The notes under the pieces: generated by a model
Seen by the model: only the letters and a program-made list of their open reading frames with translations
Told to the model about the DNA's origin: nothing
The model's database searches: none
Assembly (NCBI GenBank): GCA_003647435.1
Contig: QMMV01000076.1
Span: 1-7,945 of the forward strand
Length of the DNA stretch: 7,945 bases
Direction of reading: 5' to 3'
DNA from: Deltaproteobacteria bacterium
GTDB lineage: Bacteria > Desulfobacterota > Desulfobacteria > Desulfobacterales > C00003060
Shown: positions 6,106 to 7,945 of the stretch, in pieces
Layout: the number at the start of each line of letters is the position of its first letter
Position numbering within the stretch: the first letter of the stretch is position 1
Translations under genes and position numbers: made by a program

Positions 6106-7189
6106 CAAACATACCAACCAGTACGTACCGGATTATATTGTAACGCCGGGAGAGGTCCTTGCAGATTATCTTGCAAGTCTGGGGATGACGCAGGCCGAAT
6201 TGGCGGCCAGAACCGGCCTGGCAAAAAAAACCATTAACGAGATCATCAAGGGTAAGTCACCCATTACCCACGAGACTGCACTGAAGTTTGAGCGCGCGTT
6301 GGGTCGACCGGCCCATTTCTGGAACAATCTGGAACGTCAATTTCAGGAAGACCGGATTCGTCTGGCGGAACAGCAGAGGCTGGAATCCTGGCTTGGCTGG
6401 TTAAAGAAAGTTCCGGTCAACACTATGGTCAAACTGGGTTGGATAGCAAAGCATAAGGACAAAAATGACCAATTGGAAGCGGTCCTGCGCTTTTTTGGGG
6501 TGGCCTCACCTGAACAATGGCAGGAGGTCTGGCAAGAGTACCAGGTTGCCTATCGTCAGACTCAACGCTTTGGAATCTGCGCTGAATCAGTGTCCGCCTG
6601 GTTGCGCCGGGGTGAAATTGAAGCGCGGGAAATCAGGTGTGCGCCATTTGACCGAAAATGTTTTCTGGAAATTCTTGATGAAATTCGTGACCTGACCAGA
6701 GAATCCCCGGACATTTTTGTGCCTGAACTGGTAAACTTAGCCGCCTCTGCCGGGGTAGCCGTGGTTTTTGTTCCCGAACTTCCCAAGACTGGTGTTTTTG
6801 GAGCAACCAGATGGCTGAAAGGCAAGGCGGTTATTCAACTAAGCCTGCGTTACAAGAGCAACGACCACCTCTGGTTCACTTTCTTCCATGAAGCTGGTCA
6901 TATTCTCAAGCATGGCCGGAAGGAAATCTTCATCGAGGGCAGTGGCCTGGACGGAGAAAAAGAGGAGGAGGCTAATACCTTTGCCCGCGACAAGCTCATT
7001 CCGGCAACCGCTTACCGCCGTTTTCTTTCCACTTGGGATGGCCGCTCCCTGGAGCCGATTCAAAGGTTCGCCGAGGAAATCAGTATTGCGCCGGGGATTG
7101 TTGTTGGCCGACTACAACATGACAACTGCCTGCCAAAATCCCACGGCAACAAACTTAAGGTTTTTTATCGTTGGACTTATGCACCATGA
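6098..7189 (+). CDS. higA: XRE-HTH / ImmA-IrrE metallopeptidase fusion antitoxin, 363 aa
   Basis: This is the likely antitoxin and autorepressor of the HigB-like toxin. The N-terminal HTH is at about residues 17-70 (PGEVLADYLASLGMTQAELA, then GLAKKTINEIIKGKSPIT), characteristic of HigA. A middle helical region follows. The C-terminus is an ImmA/IrrE-type zinc peptidase domain with HEAGH at 264-268 and a candidate third ligand at E290 or E291 in EEEANTFARDKLIP. Classical HigA is only about 90-100 residues; this long form belongs to the XRE-COG2856 fusions. The start at 6098 has GGAGG (6087-6091) 6 nt upstream and overlaps higB. An upstream in-frame ATG at 6032 lies inside higB and lacks comparable support. 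The peptidase may cleave a repressor or the protein itself under stress. No target is visible here. Confidence 0.9.
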   Translation: MSNKHTNQYVPDYIVTPGEVLADYLASLGMTQAELAARTGLAKKTINEIIKGKSPITHETALKFERALGRPAHFWNNLERQFQEDRIRLAEQQRLESWLGWLKKVPVNTMVKLGWIAKHKDKNDQLEAVLRFFGVASPEQWQEVWQEYQVAYRQTQRFGICAESVSAWLRRGEIEAREIRCAPFDRKCFLEILDEIRDLTRESPDIFVPELVNLAASAGVAVVFVPELPKTGVFGATRWLKGKAVIQLSLRYKSNDHLWFTFFHEAGHILKHGRKEIFIEGSGLDGEKEEEANTFARDKLIPATAYRRFLSTWDGRSLEPIQRFAEEISIAPGIVVGRLQHDNCLPKSHGNKLKVFYRWTYAP

Positions 7190-7282
7190 TCATTTCAGGG
7201 AAAATGTTTAAATTGGTATTTGAGGCGGAAAGACAGCCATGGCAATGACCCGTTTCCACCAGAGGGATAATTTTGGGCTGGA
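7190..7282. other. Gene-free stretch, nothing recognised
   Basis: No convincing coding frame, hairpin or terminator is visible directly after the antitoxin stop. The first strong terminator downstream is at 7667-7710. Confidence 0.4.
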
Positions 7283-7326
7283 GACTCGGGTTATGACAAC
7301 AGCACGTCTGATATGGTAATGGGAAT
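7283..7326 (+). repeat. 44-bp imperfect direct repeat, right copy
   Basis: This is the partner of 5638-5681, identical at 35 of 44 positions. It lies 94 nt after the antitoxin stop and runs straight into the palindromic repeat region at 7333-7400. Confidence 0.6.
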
Positions 7327-7332
7327 CCACCT

Positions 7333-7561
7333 TCGCCCTAACGGGCTTCGGCGGACAAGTCGAACGCCCGCCTACCTGCCGAAGCCTCAGCGCAGACAGG
7401 TCCATTCTCTGTTTGGGGATTACGGCTTGCGCGGCAGACGGAACGCAAGCCTTGAGGCGAGTCCCGAAGGGATGCCACTGCGAAGCAGGGCACAAAATGT
7501 GGAGAAAAACATTTACCGCGCAGGGACGCGGATGCGCCGTCGCCCTGACGGGCTATGGCGG
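7333..7561. repeat. Dispersed-repeat-like palindromic region
   Basis: A 22-bp unit TCGCCCT(A/G)ACGGGCTNNGGCGG occurs at 7333-7354 and 7540-7561, matching at 19 of 22 positions. Each copy has a GCCC-4 nt-GGGC mini-hairpin (7335-7346 and 7542-7553). In addition GGCTTCGGC (7344-7352) and GCCGAAGCC (7378-7386) form a perfect 9-bp inverted repeat, and TCCC-GAA-GGGA (7462-7472) a small one. Open frames cross this area on both strands, but they lack ribosome-binding sites and read like low-complexity translation of repeats, so I treat it as non-coding. The look is that of intergenic repeats scattered in many copies through a genome. Confidence 0.5.
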
Positions 7562-7666
7562 CACAAGGAACGGCAAAACAGATAGTTACAGGCATTTTAA
7601 AGAGCCTTCTGTTTTAGAGACTGGATTTCCGAAAGGCGGCGGGCCCTCCAGTATTTGCAAAAAGAC

Positions 7667-7710
7667 AACCCGTCTCTCCGCAGGTCTTCTCCTGGACGAC
7701 GGGTTTTCTA
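7667..7710 (+). terminator. Intrinsic terminator, probably bidirectional
   Basis: AACCCGTC (7667-7674) pairs perfectly with GACGGGTT (7698-7705). Inside, CAGG (7681-7684) and CCTG (7691-7694) add a second stem around a 6-nt loop. The outer stem ends in TTTTCTATTT (7704-7713). On the minus strand the same stem is followed within 3 nt by a five-T run (complement of 7659-7663), so it could stop transcription in both directions. On the plus strand it would insulate the second Fic gene from the higBA region. Confidence 0.75.
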
Positions 7711-7805
7711 TTTCTGCATCTGGGGAAATGAATGAGAACTGGTGTTTATCTGTTTTTCCCTGATTATGTTTTCTGAAATATCACAGTCCTAAGATAAGAT
7801 AGGCT

Positions 7806-7897
7806 GTTATTTTAGGTTACGCTGCTTGATTCCCGGCGCATTTTTTGTTATTTTAATATAGGTCGTCGATCTAAAATAACAAAATGGCTTATTTTAG
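7806..7897 (+). promoter_or_regulatory. Operator-like array of TTATTTTAG boxes with a 13-bp perfect inverted repeat
   Basis: A decamer close to GTTATTTTAG occurs at 7806-7815, 7847-7856 (last base A) and 7888-7897 (first base C), and inverted as CTAAAATAAC at 7871-7880. The second and the inverted copy belong to a perfect 13-bp inverted repeat, TTTTGTTATTTTA (7843-7855) with TAAAATAACAAAA (7872-7884), spaced by 16 nt. The outer copies extend to TTATTTTAGG(T/A)TACG. The array lies directly before the gene starting at 7912 and is most simply a multi-site operator for a DNA-binding protein controlling it. Promoter hexamers could not be fixed with confidence. Confidence 0.5.
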
Positions 7898-7911
7898 GAT
7901 ACGGAAAAACG

Positions 7912-7945
7912 ATGAAGCGTGAACTCCAGGGACATTACGTTACCA
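7912..7945 (+). CDS. Start of a gene resembling a second Fic-family protein (partial, cut by the window edge)
   Basis: Eleven codons are visible: MKRELQGHYVT. From memory, many Fic-family proteins begin with MKR-x-L-x-G-x-Y-x-T followed by a segment rich in FVPAPLPP, so this is probably the N-terminus of a Fic protein of a different subgroup from the one at 4143-5159. A weak GGA (7903-7905) lies 6 nt upstream of the ATG. The family call rests on a very short segment and could be wrong. The intact open frame to the window edge and the operator-like array just upstream support a real gene start. Confidence 0.5.
   Translation, partial: MKRELQGHYVT

Noticed and set aside
5482..7330. Integron cassette interpretation of the higBA module
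   Set aside because: The flanking repeats do not show the paired GTTRRRY/RYYYAAC core sites of attC elements and no integrase is in the window.
7208..7763. Several overlapping open frames of 85-116 codons on both strands
   Set aside because: They lie over palindromic repeats, lack ribosome-binding sites, overlap each other and one crosses the strong terminator at 7667-7710. The translations show no recognisable domain.
1..7945. CRISPR array, tRNA, rRNA or transposase
   Set aside because: No regularly spaced direct repeats, cloverleaf-like sequence, rRNA-like stretch or DDE/HUH transposase motif was seen.

Overview
This 7.9 kb window looks like an accessory or defence region of a Gram-negative bacterium. 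The gene style, the mid-range base composition and the mix of type I restriction, Fic and HigBA genes would fit an environmental proteobacterium or Desulfobacterota. No ribosomal or housekeeping gene is present, so the taxonomy is only a guess.

Layout. (1) Positions 38-325, minus strand: a small unrecognised gene with an excellent ribosome-binding site. (2) Positions 511-5491, plus strand: one tight operon behind a sigma70-like promoter. It encodes an XRE-type regulator, a type I restriction subunit HsdR, the specificity subunit HsdS, a Fic-domain protein and a short protein that I read as the two ends of the methyltransferase HsdM. The last four genes overlap pairwise by ATGA, so they are probably translationally coupled. 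(3) Positions 5482-5757: two inverted repeats at the operon end, the first copy of an imperfect 44-bp direct repeat, then the promoter/operator region of the next module. (4) Positions 5758-7189: a HigB-like toxin followed, with an 8-nt overlap, by a fused XRE-HTH/ImmA-IrrE metallopeptidase antitoxin. (5) Positions 7190-7911: a gene-free stretch holding the second 44-bp repeat copy, dispersed-repeat-like palindromes, a strong intrinsic terminator and a palindromic A/T-rich operator-like region. (6) Position 7912 to the edge: the first 11 codons of a gene that resembles the start of a second Fic-family protein.

The main point is the state of the restriction-modification operon. HsdR keeps its nuclease domain, Walker A motif and C-terminal docking domain, but it appears to have lost the rest of the helicase motor (DEAD box onwards) through an in-frame internal deletion. 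The last gene appears to be HsdM with about 19 N-terminal residues joined in frame to about 92 C-terminal residues, so the whole catalytic domain with its NPPF motif is gone. HsdS and Fic look intact. As written, the locus can neither methylate nor translocate and cut by itself. It is either a decaying system, a satellite that borrows a methyltransferase from elsewhere, or the product of deletion or misassembly. The HigBA module looks intact and could keep the region in the genome.
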